This document shows, one piece after another, positions 5,755 to 6,480 of a stretch of 6,480 nucleotides of DNA (its first letter is position 1; every line of letters begins with the position of its first letter). The stretch is taken from NCBI GenBank assembly GCA_002770795.1, contig PCTP01000085.1, positions 1 through 6,480 on the forward strand. Reading direction: 5' to 3'. The notes beneath the pieces were generated by a model. It saw nothing but the letters and a program-made list of their open reading frames with translations, was not told the origin of the DNA and did not search any database. The position numbers were made by a program, and so were the translations under genes. Source of the DNA: Gammaproteobacteria bacterium CG22_combo_CG10-13_8_21_14_all_40_8. Lineage in GTDB: Bacteria; Pseudomonadota; Gammaproteobacteria; Enterobacterales; GCA-002770795.

Positions 5755-6480
5755 ATGCCAATTGAAGAATTTATGGGGTTCATTCTAAATGCTTGGACAG
5801 GTCTTGCTGTTCTCATCGTCATATTTTTAAAATCATCGGTTAAGTTTGTACCGCAAAACCGTGCTTTTGTTGTCGAACGATTTGGAAAATATCGAAAAAC
5901 AATGGTGGCTGGTTTAAATTGGATAGTCCCATTTTTCGATCAAGTTGCTTATGACCAGTCTTTAAAAGAACACGCATTTGATGTACCTAGTCAGGCAGCT
6001 ATTACCAAAGACAATATTTCATTGGTTGTGGATGGTGTTTTGTATTTAAAACTCCTCGATCCCTACAAAGCCTCTTATGGAGTGGATGACTATGTGTATG
6101 CGGTTTCACAACTAGCCCAAACCACTATGCGTAGTGAAATTGGTAAAATTGATCTAGACAAAACCTTTGAAGAACGTGAAAGCTTAAACTTTAATATCGT
6201 TAATTCCATCAATCATGCTTCTGAGCCTTGGGGCATACAAGTCATGCGTTATGAGATTAAGGATATCCAGCCTCCTAGAACGATTCTAGATGCGATGGAA
6301 CGTCAGATGAAAGCGGAGCGGGAAAAGCGTGCGACTATTCTTGAGTCAGAAGGTAATCGTCAATCCGCTATTAACGTGGCAGAGGGCGCTAAACAAGCTC
6401 AGGTTCTCTCAGCTGAGGCAGATAAAGAACAACAAATACTACGTGCGCATGGTGAAGCCCAAGCTATTATCGCTGTAGCA
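5755..6480 (+). CDS. qmcA: Paraslipin / SPFH-domain membrane protein, QmcA-like, 3'-truncated by window edge
   Basis: SPFH proteins (stomatin, prohibitin, flotillin, HflK/C group) form large ring or cage oligomers in the membrane. Bacterial QmcA is tied to membrane microdomains and protease quality control. The first 242 residues are visible; family members are usually about 300-320, so some 60-80 are missing. A single N-terminal membrane segment lies at about 8-26. It is followed by FVPQNRAFVVERFGKY (31-46), a paraslipin signature, the SPFH domain to about 180 (including ITKDNISLVVDGVLYLK, 83-99, and the GIQVMRYEIKDIQPP region, 160-174), and then the Glu/Ala-rich coiled coil (MERQMKAEREKRA onward). 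ATG 5755 is chosen because AGGAG at 5741-5745 lies nine bases before it; an in-frame ATG at 5746 directly touches that motif and has no spacing. An nfeD-like partner gene often follows qmcA, but that region is outside the window. Confidence 0.92.
   Translation, partial: MPIEEFMGFILNAWTGLAVLIVIFLKSSVKFVPQNRAFVVERFGKYRKTMVAGLNWIVPFFDQVAYDQSLKEHAFDVPSQAAITKDNISLVVDGVLYLKLLDPYKASYGVDDYVYAVSQLAQTTMRSEIGKIDLDKTFEERESLNFNIVNSINHASEPWGIQVMRYEIKDIQPPRTILDAMERQMKAEREKRATILESEGNRQSAINVAEGAKQAQVLSAEADKEQQILRAHGEAQAIIAVA

Overview
The window reads as ordinary chromosomal sequence from a gammaproteobacterium. SohB with its family motifs, a long gammaproteobacterial-type AgcS symporter, a large acyl-CoA dehydrogenase of the DmdC-like group and a QmcA-type paraslipin all point there. 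Codon third positions favour A/T, and by eye the DNA is moderately AT-rich (about 40% G+C; not computed). I cannot name a genus. I see no mobile elements, CRISPR arrays, rRNA or tRNA genes, and no intergenic stretch exceeds 300 bases.

Layout, all genes on the + strand. (1) 1-762 is the C-terminal part of the inner-membrane protease gene sohB, cut by the window start. (2) 780-1904, 17 bases downstream and probably co-transcribed, encodes an exported six-bladed kelch beta-propeller protein of about NanM size. (3) 1995-3665 encodes a Na+:alanine/glycine symporter with a TTG start and a large soluble insert near its C-terminal third; a near-perfect intrinsic terminator follows at 3682-3708. (4) 3772-5538 encodes a 588-residue acyl-CoA dehydrogenase, preceded by a FadR-like operator abutting a -10 box and followed by a strong terminator at 5546-5594. 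(5) 5755-6480 is the N-terminal part of a qmcA-like SPFH membrane protein gene, cut by the window end. Its 160-base leader holds an extended -10 candidate, a 10-bp direct repeat spaced 42 bp apart and a perfect 11-bp hairpin.

The genes form separate units rather than one pathway: sohB plus kelch (envelope), agcS (amino-acid uptake), acyl-CoA dehydrogenase (fatty-acid beta-oxidation) and qmcA (membrane quality control or microdomains). The two terminators support independent transcription of the last two genes. I found no convincing new multi-gene system. The points worth a second look are the FadR-like site, the symporter insert, the kelch protein that apparently lacks the NanM catalytic glutamate, and the structured qmcA leader.
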